Made by a program: the position numbers and the translations under genes
Part shown: positions 37,301-47,893 of the stretch, one piece after another
Numbering within the stretch: position 1 is the stretch's first letter
Layout of the letters: each line of letters begins with the position of its first letter
Notes under the pieces: generated by a model
The model's input: only the letters and a program-made list of their open reading frames with translations
Databases searched by the model: none
What the model was told of the DNA's origin: nothing
Assembly (NCBI GenBank): GCA_002633025.1
Contig: NMRB01000415.1
Location: forward strand, 233,987-297,986
Length of the DNA: 64,000 nucleotides
Origin: Notospermus geniculatus
Lineage: Eukaryota > Nemertea > Pilidiophora > Heteronemertea > Lineidae
Direction of reading: 5' to 3'

Positions 37301-37742
37301 TGGGTACAAATATAGTACCCTAAAGAAATTTGAGGGTACGATATAGTACCCTGAAAAAATCACTTCAGTAATGTTTTTCTTAAATTTGTAACATGTCAAA
37401 TGTAACTTTCATGCAGAAGGAAGACTAATTTTGCATTTTGGAGTGTAAAAAATGACTCTGGAGGCCATTATTAACAAAAAAAATTGTTTTTGAAAACAAA
37501 AATTTTTTTCAAAAATTTTTTTATTAATTTTTTTCTCTCCCCCCCCCCCCTCCTTACAGGTCGTACCCTGGAAAAAAATCCTGGCGGAAACCCTGAATAC
37601 TACCTGGTCCTTTCTCCTCTTTCAGATGTTACTTTCCATGAAGTACTACCTCAGAAACCAAATCAAGAATATGGACAAACTTATGGCTGTACTCCGTGAT
37701 CTAAGCACTGAGAACTTCTCAGAGGGAACAGTCGATTCATGA
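31397..37742 (+). CDS. MYSM1: MYSM1: SANT/SWIRM/MPN histone H2A deubiquitinase
   Basis: Fourteen exons, 968 residues: 31397-31449, 32115-32211, 32436-32506, 32810-34143, 34225-34408, 34513-34643, 34783-34877, 35749-35826, 36109-36243, 36322-36508, 36598-36725, 36839-36971, 37061-37224, 37626-37742. An acidic N-terminus leads to a SANT/Myb domain (about 100-145, [10 protein letters not shown] then [20 protein letters not shown]), a long Ser/Glu-rich linker, a SWIRM domain (about 540-623, [14 protein letters not shown] then [20 protein letters not shown]) and an MPN domain. The JAMM metalloprotease set is complete: E751 (TEVIGLLGG), H810, H812, S820, D823 ([15 protein letters not shown]). MYSM1 removes monoubiquitin from histone H2A in the nucleus. 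The exon 3 donor (CA/GTATCC) is weak but is required by phase and by the LLEEQYYL match. Exons 5-7 are partly repeated at 34995-35710; reading through the repeat would break the frame. Confidence 0.93.
31853..32020. mobile_element. Decayed TTTCCGCCAG-terminus element, copy 2 (MYSM1 intron 1)
   Basis: The left end CAGTGTTTCCGCCAGGGGG is intact. The right end (AAATTTCTGGCAGAAG) is a diverged mirror. The interior carries GGGTATGAGTACCCTC, similar to the copy in the last MYSM1 intron. Confidence 0.5.
34995..35710 (+). repeat. Near-identical second copy of MYSM1 exon 5 (3' part) to exon 7, joined by a single N
   Basis: It repeats 34280-34993 with a handful of substitutions and a net 2-bp indel, and begins right after an isolated N at 34994. 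It contains copies of exon 6 (35228-35358) and exon 7 (35500-35594), but exon 5 lacks its acceptor. Splicing exon 7 to the exon 6 copy would shift the frame because exon 7 ends in phase 0 and exon 6 needs two preceding bases. The best reading is an unmerged second haplotype. Confidence 0.85.
35858..35989. mobile_element. Pogo/Tigger-like MITE in a MYSM1 intron
   Basis: Termini CAGTCAACTCTCGTTAACCG and CGGTATAACGAGAGTCGACTG are imperfect mirrors. TA precedes the left end. The CAGT...ACTG ends and the CTCG-TTA-CCGCC pattern resemble pogo-type Tc1/mariner relatives. There is no coding capacity. Confidence 0.7.
37277..37595. mobile_element. Inverted-repeat element with TTTCCGCCAG termini, copy 3 (last MYSM1 intron)
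   Basis: Left CAGGGTCCCCGCCAGAGGG and right CCTGGCGGAAACCCTG mirror each other. The interior contains three copies of TAGTACCCT and an inverted version of the interior of 27834-28179. A CCCCCCTCCTTACAG run inside it mimics a splice acceptor just before the real exon 14. Confidence 0.75.
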
Positions 37743-38037
37743 AGTCAACTTTTGATCTTCAGGTTAGCGGAAATAATGAAGAACAGCTGCATTACGACTT
37801 GGCCTTATTTCAAGTACCTATTTTCAGGTCATCATGCTCTACTTCTACATGGTACATGTAGTATCTCTATCATACTATTATTGTTGTCCATTGTATTACT
37901 GCCTAAAAATTTTGTTTTATTTTCTGTATAGAGGATTCTATCTTGAAGATATATAAATATTTTATACATGAAAATGATGTTGTATCTTCACTTTATTCCA
38001 TGTCCACAGATTCCACCATATTTCCATTAACCCCACC

Positions 38038-38074
38038 CTTGGAGGAATTATACTGACAGTATAATTCCTCCAAG
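38038..38074. mobile_element. 37-bp perfect hairpin element, copy B, with 7-bp direct repeats
   Basis: The same 37-mer as at 24879-24915, here between CCCCACC (38031-38037) and CCCCACC (38075-38081). The flanks differ from copy A, so each copy sits in its own duplicated target. Confidence 0.85.
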
Positions 38075-38989
38075 CCCCACCTCGCAGTGTTAGCCAAATC
38101 CCAAGTGTCTTTTACATTCTCATTGTTGCAATCTTGCGACTTAAGGTCAACAATTTGTTCGACTCCTCTGCAACTTAATGATTTCCTGATTATAGGTACT
38201 ACCGGTACTAGAAGTCACATGACGCATGTACTCTGTTATTTCATCTACAGGTTGATATCCAGGCTTGGAAGCTTGTTCAAGGCAGTTCTTTACTACAGAT
38301 GTACCGGTATGTGGACGTGGCCATACCATCAAAATACATAAGGCAAGTTTATGAATTCCAGATATGATCGACCCCAGCAATCCATCCATTCCTTCCATGG
38401 GCATGCCCACCCAAGCGATGGTGTGTCGGGACTGTGTGACATGCATCGCACAAAATCATCACTTGGGTGGTGTGATGTTTGTACAATGAAAGAAAAACAA
38501 ACTGAATGAGCTGATTTTCGTTTATTTGAAAACGATGAGTACAAGGACAAAACAGGAAGCTTGGCAATAGCATTTAACAATGTTTAACATAACAATGTCT
38601 AGTAAACTTCACAAATTATGCACCACCTGGGATGCATGACTTGTAAATGCAAGAAGGCCTAGTTTTCAGACAGTTCGGTGGGCTTACATGTAATGCAAAA
38701 CGTGCTCTGGGTGTTGGGTTGGATATTCAACCCTTCATTCCCTACTGAGCACTATGATGAAGACAATTGTCAGTTTTCTCGAACCAAATTCAAGGTTTGA
38801 GCTCTTCTCAAAATTGACCAATTGACTGACATCAAATTTTTGCTGACATCCTCACAACTGTTTTGGTAAACACCACTTCAGTATCGAGATACTTAGAAAT
38901 CGGCCTTTGTACTTCCTGACAACAAAACAAGTCATGAATTCATGATGAGGTAGTAAACATGTTAACAGTGGATCCTTACTGAACACCAT

Positions 38990-39133
38990 GGGCCGTATGC
39001 ACCAAAGATTATCTTGAAGTCAGGTTGAACCACAACTTTTCCATTGTCACATCATGCCCTGGCAAACCTGAACAATTGAAAAGTTGTGGCTCAACCTGAG
39101 TTCAAGATAATCTTCGTTTGGTGCATACGGCCC
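38990..39133. mobile_element. MITE-like palindrome, GGCCGTATGCACC family, copy 2
   Basis: Better preserved than copy 1 (409-554): GGGCCGTATGCACCAAAGAT at the left is mirrored by TTGGTGCATACGGCCC at the right, with the same loop. Confidence 0.85.
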
Positions 39134-39207
39134 CATAGGTCTGGTGATCATGACTGATTGAAGATTTCAATCTGTCTAAACTTGTATACATACATAGCTG
39201 CTCATCA

Positions 39208-39283
39208 GGGACGTTATTCATGAAGCCCCCGTAACCCTACGGAGTGCATTGTCTTTTTATGGGAGCTTTGTGAATAAGGTCCC
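39208..39283. repeat. Short palindrome with GGGACGTTATTCATGAAGC arms
   Basis: The left GGGACGTTATTCATGAAGC is mirrored by the right GCTTTGTGAATAAGGTCCC. The 76-bp unit has no coding capacity. Confidence 0.7.
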
Positions 39284-40065
39284 AGGTTTTAAATTAGTTT
39301 ATGAATTTTAAAGGACTTTCATGCTTGTTTAAGAGAGGCAAATTAAGTGGAATGTCATGTCCACAGTTGAGATCAAAGCAATATAATCTTGAGAGGTGGT
39401 ACCAAATGCTGATGCAAACATATACATCTCGGACATAGGCCTATAGTTCCTCCGCCTTCCATCAGGCCTAGCCATAAGACAAATCAGCATTGGCGCTCAT
39501 GATCGTTAGTCATGTCAATGTGCAGCCAAACCTCCATGTATGTATTATTACATGAAATATGGATGAAAATCCAACTAATCATTAACAACATGCAAATTAG
39601 ACAAGCAAATCATGTGTTTAGATAAGGCATCTAACAACTGAAGGACTAGTGTTCTACTTTTTCACCCCAATGACCCGATTTCCGATGTGACATAACATAT
39701 GTAATTGTGTTGACAGGGGCCATGTTTCCCTCCGGTTAACAATACTTTCCACGTGTTAGCTGACCATGAGCAATTATCACATGTGCAGTCAATATCATGG
39801 TCAATGAACTCATTATTGGAAACAGATCTGTGTACCGGTACTTCGCACTTTGATCCCCCCCCATAAGTGAATCTCATAACTGGCAGTTTGCACGCACTCC
39901 AAATACACTTGTATTCAAAGTGCAGTGTCCACCTGAACCCAATGTCCCGTGCCCCAAATGAATACTATAATATGAATAGGCAAGCTAATCACCATGAACA
40001 CAGAACAACCCCATCAAATTATGAAATTTCTTCTCTAATTCCACCCCAAGAAGGTGCACACAAAG

Positions 40066-40111
40066 ATCAGGTTTGTCTCACCAGTTGCCTGGTTTTAAGA
40101 CAAACCGTCAT
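40066..40111 (-). promoter_or_regulatory. SECIS element of the GPX4-like gene
   Basis: Read on the minus strand, about 95 bases after the stop codon: an ATGA quartet, a perfect nine-base-pair stem (GGTTTGTCT with AGACAAACC), an AAAA apical bulge, a small CCAG/CTGG hairpin (making it form 2) and the partner TGAT. All core parts of a eukaryotic SECIS are in order. This structure recruits SBP2 and the Sec-specific elongation factor so that UGA is read as selenocysteine. Confidence 0.92.
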
Positions 40112-40206
40112 AAACTCCCGAGTGAAACTATTGCCGAAATATCACAAAATGTGGGAAGCCGCCCTAGGTCCAAGTTGATTAGATTTTCAAGATCAAGATC
40201 GGCGGT

Positions 40207-41816
40207 CTACTTCTCCAATTCAGCCTCTATATCAGGCTTGATGTTCTGAAAAAGAAGATGGTTGTATTAGAAGAATCTAGTGCTGGGAGCAAGCTGAGAA
40301 AAGTTTCCTCATAGTCTCTGTAGCAATGATATTCTTCAAGAACACAAAACTGACTAGCAGAGCTTCCCCACTGCTACCAACTGAATGAATGAATGTTACT
40401 GGAAATCACTTCATTCCAGCTACTCACCTTAGGCTCAAAGTTCGGAGCATAACGCTTGATTGGAATACCCTCTTTGTTGATAAGGAACTTGGTGAAATTC
40501 CACTTAATGGCACTGAAATACGATGTGAATCATAATGAAATGACCTTGGGTCACACATGATCATAATGAAATGACCTCGTCCTCGTCCTCGAGTCACAAC
40601 TAATGCTTTTCTTGTCAAATAGTATGATGGTTCCAATGAAAATGTCTCTTATCCTGAAAATGGTCAAATTTCTCAACAAAGGCGACCGGTACTTACTTTA
40701 TTAACGTTCCAGCCTGTTTCTTCTTGAGGTACTTCCACAGTGGATGAGCATCACCACCATTAACATTGATTTTGGAGAACATGTCAAAGGTGACTGGGGC
40801 AGCCAAGTGAGCGACAAATTCTTTGATAGCAGCCTCATCTCCTGGTTCCTGAAACAGAAGGGACAAGTAGATATGTTGATTGATTGTAATGGCCAGTACC
40901 AGTATATCTTGATCAGATCACAGGCTCACCTCGCTGAGGAGAGAAGATTTTTTATATTTCTTCCTAACAGCCTAGACAAGCAGCCATTCCAAGGCCAGTT
41001 TACCTTCTTGCAGCCCATTTTGGGGGCAAGAAGATTTTCTAAGAACTATGAACTTCCAATCTAGAGTTTGAGACAAAAAAAACTGACCTGGCCACCAAAC
41101 TGGTTACACGGGAACCCAAGGATACGAAGCCCCCGCTCAGCATACTCTGTGTGCAATTCTTGTAGCTGAGCATAGTTTGACTTCGTCATGCCTCATTTGC
41201 TTGCAACGTTGACTATTAGTACAACGTTGCCCCTGGAAGTAGCAAATCAACATCATCAATGAGAAAAAAACTGAAATGTACCAAGAAAAATGAAAAGGGT
41301 AGAATATACCAATAGATAATTGTAGACAAATCAAATACATGTAGAACACCTGGCTTTTGATAAAGGAGCAAGGCATGTTGGGACTCACTTGTATTTGTCT
41401 AGTTGGACATCATTGCCATCAATATCCCTTGCAGAAAATCCATAGATATTTTCTGCTTTTTCCCAGGAATTACCAGCTCCTGCCTGTAAAGAGAGGAAAG
41501 TAAAGGGAGGGGTCAAAACTCCAGGAGGAAAGGTTTTCCCTGGCGTGGCAGCCTGATCCTATTCATGCTAAACCACAACCACATCTCAACTACAGATGCA
41601 TCAGACTTGCATGGGAACTGGGCAATTGGAATAAGGCATAATCTTTTGCCAATGAAAGATAGTGCTAACAAAAATAACTGCTGAGCTTCATCACCATAGC
41701 AACCCAATATTTTTATAGGTGTTTAGGCCTACCTGATCATCTTCATGCAGGTAATAGCCCACCAGAACCAGAAGTCCTCCCAATCCCACTAAACCAGCTT
41801 TCACACCACTATGCAT
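40207..41816 (-). CDS. GPX4: Selenoprotein glutathione peroxidase, GPX4 (phospholipid hydroperoxide) type
   Basis: Six exons, 199 residues counting the in-frame UGA as Sec: 41733-41816, 41389-41483, 41088-41232, 40697-40848, 40428-40512, 40207-40245, all in phase. An N-terminal hydrophobic stretch (about 5-22, [18 protein letters not shown]) is a signal anchor or signal peptide, suggesting an ER or secretory form. The catalytic tetrad is complete: Sec73 in NVASK-U-GMT, Gln108 in FPCNQFGGQ, Trp163 and Asn164 in KWNFTKF. The GPX4-like lack of the oligomerisation loop fits a monomeric enzyme that reduces lipid hydroperoxides with glutathione or other thiols. A SECIS lies in the 3'UTR. An automatic gene finder would stop at the UGA and split or truncate this gene. 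Confidence 0.95.
41193..41195 (-). other. In-frame UGA selenocysteine codon
   Basis: The TGA sits at the position of the catalytic Sec of the GPX family (NVASK-U-G), inside an exon whose frame is otherwise open and conserved on both sides. With the downstream SECIS it is read as Sec73. Confidence 0.95.
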
Positions 41817-42213
41817 GTTAGAATTGCTCACAAAAAGCAGCCATCATCAACAGATTCTTCCTTAGTCTATTATCAGTTCAGGGTGTCACAGAAAAAAATG
41901 TGCCCAATCAGCTATTCTTTGGCTGTAAAACAAGAAGGGTTGCCTCTAGTCAAGGAGTAAGCTGTACTAGGTAGGTCTATAGTAGCCGGTTACAGTAGTA
42001 GGCCTATAGTACCGATATAGGCGGGTCTATGAGATTCAGAACAAACTAGGCCTACCCGGCAGAATAAGAGTAGGCCCACTGGTAAGTCATGTAAGTAGCC
42101 CCCCTCTCCCATAACGAACACCTCCGCTGAGTTCACTCCTCATACTGGACAATTTCACCTTGACAAAGACTAGACGCCTCTCAATTCAAAGTCCCAATTT
42201 GGCTGGCCTCAAT

Positions 42214-42249
42214 CTTGGAGGAAGGAATAACGTTATTCCTTCCTCCAAG
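42214..42249. mobile_element. 36-bp perfect hairpin element, variant copy C
   Basis: A perfect palindrome with arms CTTGGAGGAAGGAATAAC and the reverse complement. It shares the outer CTTGGAGGAA with copies A and B but not the centre. Flanks are CCTCAAT (42207-42213) and TCTCAAT (42250-42256), a 7-bp repeat with one mismatch. Confidence 0.75.
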
Positions 42250-44241
42250 TCTCAATGGACAAAATGATAGAGAGGTTTTATTGTGAGCAGACACTTTTTT
42301 ACAGGGGACATTCTTTACTGTTACACCGGGCAAGTCATGCAAGGGAGGGTGTCCTCGGTCATCCTGCAGAGGTGTCCGTCAAGGACAGAATAGGCCTAGC
42401 AAAGGATGCTAGATGTATGAAATGCATGTGTAGCCTATTCATCCATTGTTGAGAGACCCCAGCAAGCAGACGATCATTCGTTTACCGGTCACGCGCTAGT
42501 GATTTTACCGGATTAATTTTGATATGCTATTAAAACTCGGAAATAATCGCACGCTTACCATTGTTGAATAATGAACAAACGTAGCGGTGAAGAGGCTTCG
42601 AAGTCGGTGGATTTGTCGGCCCGCAAATCGTACGCTCATTCCCCTCGATATGATACTAGTATATCATTGAACAATACGTAACCCTCATCATGTGGCTGCT
42701 TCCCGCGATCACGGAGTGCGAGAGGCGCGAAATTTGATTTAGTCTCGATCACCAGCCGCAGATTCGAATCTCGGAATCGCACGTAACAAAAACGGTTGAC
42801 TGCGCGGGACTAAATTTGATAATGAGGCGGGGGTCGTCTCATAGATGGCTGACTTGGAATCGTCGTTCTCAGCGATGTGTGTTGTTATAACCTACGTGAA
42901 ATGTCCTGCTGCGCCTCCCCCCCCCGGCATAGGCCTACGGACATTTGCATTCCTAGATCATGCAACATGTGAAAGCGGTTCCTAGCCTAGCCTAACCACC
43001 CTACCTCTTCATGCCTAGGCCTACTGAAGGCCGCAAATGACCATCCGATTGCCTTGAACAATTTGGACATCTCTGGACGCTGTTCCTCTGCCAACTCTAG
43101 GACAGTAGGCCAACGTGGTAGTGAATGTTTTGCTTCCTTTCTGTCTTCGAAACACACCCGTTGGACATTCGACGACCAAATAAAACGTAACAATAGGCCC
43201 AGTATGTGCTTTCGGGTAGTCTTTGTGAGGAAACCTATTCACCCCCATACCTTCTTGACTAAATAGTATAGGCTATTTATAGGCCGACTACTACCGGTAG
43301 GCCTAGATATTGACCTGCTTTATAACTTCTTGAGGCCAAAAGGTCTGTGGAAAGTCACGTGCCGCTAAGTCCCCGCCACAGAATGCGCGCTGCGAACGAC
43401 GCATGACGATTGCAACGGGACCGTCTCATCGTTGGATCACGACGCAATCGTCTGTCCTGTAACTCAGCCGCAGGGGACCGCTCATTTCCAGTCATCTGCT
43501 AATGAACTGCTTGCGACTAGGCCTACATTACCAACCTGATTGACAGAACTGCAAGATGCTCCCATAGCGCCGGGTTCCGCTGCTGCGAGATCAGATCCCT
43601 TGTCAACGAACAGTGAGACTAATGCGACAAAGTAGCCCTTTCCCTCCTCCGCCTTCGTCCGCAGGGTGTGTCCGTGACGTTTCACGTTTCGATAGATCGT
43701 CGGGTTGCCGTTTGAAGTGGTGTAGGCCTAGGAAAATGGCTGCGACCTGTCAGCCAGTTGAAGTCAAATATCCGTACGGCGGCACGTGGGGTAGCTATTT
43801 TCCGAATCCTTTCCGCCAGTGTAGCCCAGATCGTACCCGGAAAACGAATCACGCTATGGCGCACAGGTCTGTCTCCATAGCGTTTCACAGATCAGTGTAA
43901 AAATTTCACATACGCAGAGAGTGGGAACCCTGAACGGATGCAAGCAAATTGAACGTTACTGATATTACAACTCTCCTAATGCATGATTCATTAAAACAAA
44001 AAATAGATAATCTATTTTCGTTAAAACGCAGTCACCGGGTTGTTTACACACTATCGCAGCCGATATCCCATTATTGAACAATAGGTTATCGGCATTAATG
44101 ACCACGGCAGAGAAATTAAAAACCTGTTCCACGACGGGCGTCCTGCGATCGAGAGCGCAGATCAATAGTGCAAACCCCGCTGCGACAGGAAACGTTGAAA
44201 TTAGCAGGAAAGGGGACGGTGCTGGTACTGCGGATTGGTTA

Positions 44242-44286
44242 CGCTGCATGCCACACCCTATCAAAAGCCTTCTTGAAGTCGATGAG
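44242..44286 (-). pseudogene. LINE reverse transcriptase fragment
   Basis: The minus-strand frame reads LIDFKKAFDRVWHAA followed by a stop, matching the conserved DFxKAFDxVWH block of non-LTR retrotransposon reverse transcriptases. Only this short block is recognisable. Confidence 0.65.
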
Positions 44287-44646
44287 ACTAAGACGGTAAG
44301 GACACAGTTCACCGATAATCACTTTTATTGTAAGGAGATCCACACCCTATCAAAAATAATTACATCAACGATTATCTTAACGTTGTAGGAATCAGATATA
44401 CATGTATAAGAAAAATTTCTACCAGGTATGCAAGTCCATGCGACAGTTATTTGGAAAATCCAATGACCAACGACTTTCATTAGTCCACCATCACTTCTGT
44501 CTGTCTCGTATTGCGTGGATTTCGTTTCGGCTACAACATGACTAGGATCGGAGGCCAACTTTCTGGATCACTGCAAGATTTGAGTTTATGTCCAATTGAT
44601 CCTTATTGTTCCAAGCACCGGTAATGGCATCGTGTTATTTCACGAA

Positions 44647-47600
44647 CTACACATAGTAGTTAAGGACACCTTCCAGGTATTCTTGCTTCCCAGATCTTAG
44701 CTCTGGTTCCCCGTGTTTCTTGATATATTCTTCCATTTCCTCGAGAGAAGAGGTTCCGGCCGCGATCTTCTTACCAATGCCTGTGGTGAAATTCTTGTAA
44801 CGTTCCTGGGAGAGAAGAACAACATTAGGTTTCCAAGGTAGTCCCTACGTACGATGAATCATTCCTGTCACCATGGCATCGTAAAAGATGCAAGGAAAGA
44901 TGATAATAACACCGGTACAAACTTACCGTCACTGCATCATCCAAGACCCCCTCCTCAATTATCCTGGCGGCATTCTTCAAACCTCTAGCAAAGGTGTCCA
45001 TTGCACCAATGTGAGAAATGAACATGTCCTCCAAATCTGTCGACTCACGGCGAACTTTACAGTCGAAGTTCAGGCCACCGGGCTGGATCCCACCTTGCTT
45101 GATTATAGTCTGGAGAAAGGCAAGTGAAAAAAACAACTTCAATGAAAAGCACTGCTTCTTGTTAACATAAATGACATTGTCAATAAAATTTGATTGACGA
45201 TGATCAAATGCTGAACATAAGTTTAGCACACCTTCATGACAAGCGTAGTGTTCTTCACATCCATCGGAAACTGATCCGTGTCCCAGCCAAGGTCAGGGGA
45301 GCCGGTGTTGGAGTCGACTGAACCTAGCATCCCAAAAGCCGATGCCATGACTATGTCGTGTTCATAGCAGTGGCCAGCCAATGTGGTGTGGTTGGGTTCA
45401 ACGTTAATCTGGAACAGACGAACACCTTTTCAAGTTCCAAATTCAGAACAAAAGCAACAGCACGACCAAACACTTGTAAAGAGGGCTTTCCCGAAGACAT
45501 TCTGGCTCACCATCGGTGCTGCTATCTACTCTAGGCTCTGACATCAACGCGCTATCTCAGAAGACTTTTGACGTCCCAAACACGCATGATGACGTACACG
45601 TACCTTGAATTCGTTTTCTAGGCCGTACGTTTTCAGGAATGCTATCACAGTCATTGCATCTGAAAAACGAAGTGTTTCGTGAGAAAGTTTGTACTGTGTG
45701 AAAAAGTAGTGCACCTTTCTCATTTGTGAATTTGGGACACTACGCGGAGAAACGACAACATGTCGACCCCATGGACCCTACCATAATCATATTGGTGCTT
45801 GGCAGGTTCCTTTGGCTTTGGTTCAATCAGGAATGTTCCAGTAAAACCAATCTTCTTCTTGTATGCTGAAAATGGTAAGAAAATGATCTACCTTTTCTCA
45901 AAGATACTGAGTTCGGACATCGTCAATCGAATGGTCTTAGCTCCACAGGCAATACTGAGCAACCTTTCCTTATTTTGGTAAATTGACGTGTATTTTCAAT
46001 ACAAGTCTTTAACAAAATGTAATCTACTGACCAACCGCCATCTTGAAGAAGTTTGCCATGTTAGTCAGCTCTAATTTTACGTCTGTGTTGAGGAGAGTAT
46101 GGAATCCTTCACGTCCTCCCCAGAATACTGAAATGGATTAATGAGGAAATACAAGAGAGCAGAGAAAAACTTCCTCTGAAGAGAATCAAGCGAAAAACTA
46201 TAGTCTATGGAAGTTTCCATCTGTCTGATCTGTTTAACATTCAAACAGTCAGAATAGAATCGAATTCGCCGACAGATTCCTGTTGACGCACATCTCCTGT
46301 CTTCATAGAGTTAACAAAGCCTTCTGTGGCATCAAGCTAACTCACCATAATTTTGAGCACCAAGTTTCTTGGCCATGTCAAGACCTTTCTTCAATTGAGC
46401 ACCAGCATAAGCCACAACGTGTGCATCGGGATTGGTTAGGGCACCGTTCATGTATCTACAAAAAAAAATTCCCAGTGATACCAAAGAATAATTTCCCAAG
46501 TCCAGCCCCAGTATTTCATCCTCCTCTAATCCGTCTAAAGAAACCACAACAAAGCAACAAGGCACAGGATGTTATCCTAAAATCAAACACCATCACTCCG
46601 TACCTCGGATGGGCAAAGAAATTGCAAGTTCCCCAGAGTAGCTTGACCCCTGTCTTGTTCATGAGTTCTAACGCCAGGTCAGTGATTTCCTCAAGGTTCT
46701 GGTTGGTTTCCTCAAGGGTCTCTCCAGCAGGGGCAATATCCCTGAAAAGGAAAATGATCGATCAGAGAACATGGCCTGTTCAGAGGATTCTGAAATATCG
46801 ACCGTTGAGACATCAACCACGTCAATTTCAATGAAAAGTCAAACCACGGGCTACTTACCTGTCATGGTAACACCAAAACTTGATGCCCAGTTTCTCAAAG
46901 AATTCAAAAGCCGCACGGAGTCTCCTTTTAGCATTCTCCATACTGTCTGTACCATCCTCCCATGGCCGGTCTAATGTGGGGAAACCAAATGGGTCTGCCC
47001 CTGTCCCTCTGAACGTATGCCAGTAGCAGACAGAGAATCGGCACCAGTCTTCCATCGTTCTCCCCATCACAACCTGGAAGACAGAGAAGGGACAAGAAGG
47101 TGAGACACCTGTTGGCCGAACCAGAAAGTACCCTTTATGAAGCGGTGTTCAGCCAGTTTGGGGGCGAGTACCCACCTCTTTAGCGTTGTAATGTTTGAAG
47201 CATAATGCCTCCGTCGGGCCCGCTGACGGCTTGAACGGTATTTTCTCGATACCTGCAAAAAATCAACAGGTCCTACAAACGTCTGCAGTAACCATGGTAA
47301 CGTGCGCCAGGGTCAAGGAATACTGAGCAACTCGGAGAGAAAATGAGGTCACACAATATTTGTACCATACTTCATACCCGCTTTTGCTTCTTTCCGAAAA
47401 ATCCTGGGTGATCATCAAGACCGAGAGCGAAAAATACAAGAAAAATTCTTCCTCAAGTCAGAAGACGTCAAATTGGGAAGAAGATTTGGATTCACCTTGT
47501 TGGTGAAGATGAAGATGCTAAAATAATTGTTTATTTGTCACAATCCAACCCATGAAATTCATGTTCAACAAAGAGGTTGGCTGCAGGTTGAAAAGTTACG

Positions 47601-47893
47601 TCGGCCGCCACGCCACGAGACAGAGTAGGAAACGAAATGTACACAGTGGCGCTTTAAACTCTGAAAGCGCCATGGACAGTAGCGCCGCGGGACTGGAGCG
47701 GCAAAGGTTGAAACCAGTCTACCGCGTATACAATGTACGGCGGACACGACAGAGTGTAGGCCTACGCCGCTCAAAATAGGCGAAACGTTGCTGTTTTATA
47801 CTCACCAGGGAAGAATTCCTCACCAATTTCTTTGTTCTTGTTGGTCCATTGGTCCTTTTTGGACCTCTTGGAGGCAGGGGCAAACGATGACAT
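44647..47893 (-). CDS. xylA: Xylose isomerase (class II type), animal
   Basis: Eleven exons, 460 residues, all phases consistent: 47806-47893, 47176-47252, 46859-47073, 46604-46741, 46346-46455, 46032-46127, 45782-45865, 45604-45659, 45232-45408, 44927-45109, 44647-44805. A TIM-barrel enzyme (EC 5.3.1.5) that interconverts D-xylose and D-xylulose with two divalent metals. Catalytic and metal residues are all present, at a constant +24 offset from bacterial numbering: H125 and D128 (YHDRDIAP), E256 and K258 (IEPKPKEP), E292 and H295 ([11 protein letters not shown]), D320, D331, D333 (GSVDSN, GWDTD), D363 (GGLNFD). No signal peptide, so cytosolic. Ten spliceosomal introns and metazoan neighbours exclude bacterial contamination. 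Origin by old gene transfer is possible but cannot be shown here. Confidence 0.95.

Larger units (their letters stand above)
37743..40065. other. Spacer between MYSM1 and the GPX4-like gene
   Basis: Contains the MYSM1 3' flank, three small palindromic elements listed separately and no supported exon. The two genes converge here. Confidence 0.55.
41830..44640. other. Spacer between the GPX4-like and xylose isomerase genes
   Basis: Holds one 36-bp hairpin and a LINE fragment, listed separately. No supported gene. AGGCCTA words are common around 43000-43300. Confidence 0.5.

Noticed and set aside
44647-47893. Bacterial contamination as the source of xylose isomerase
   Set aside because: Ten introns with GT-AG borders and metazoan genes on both sides of the same contig.
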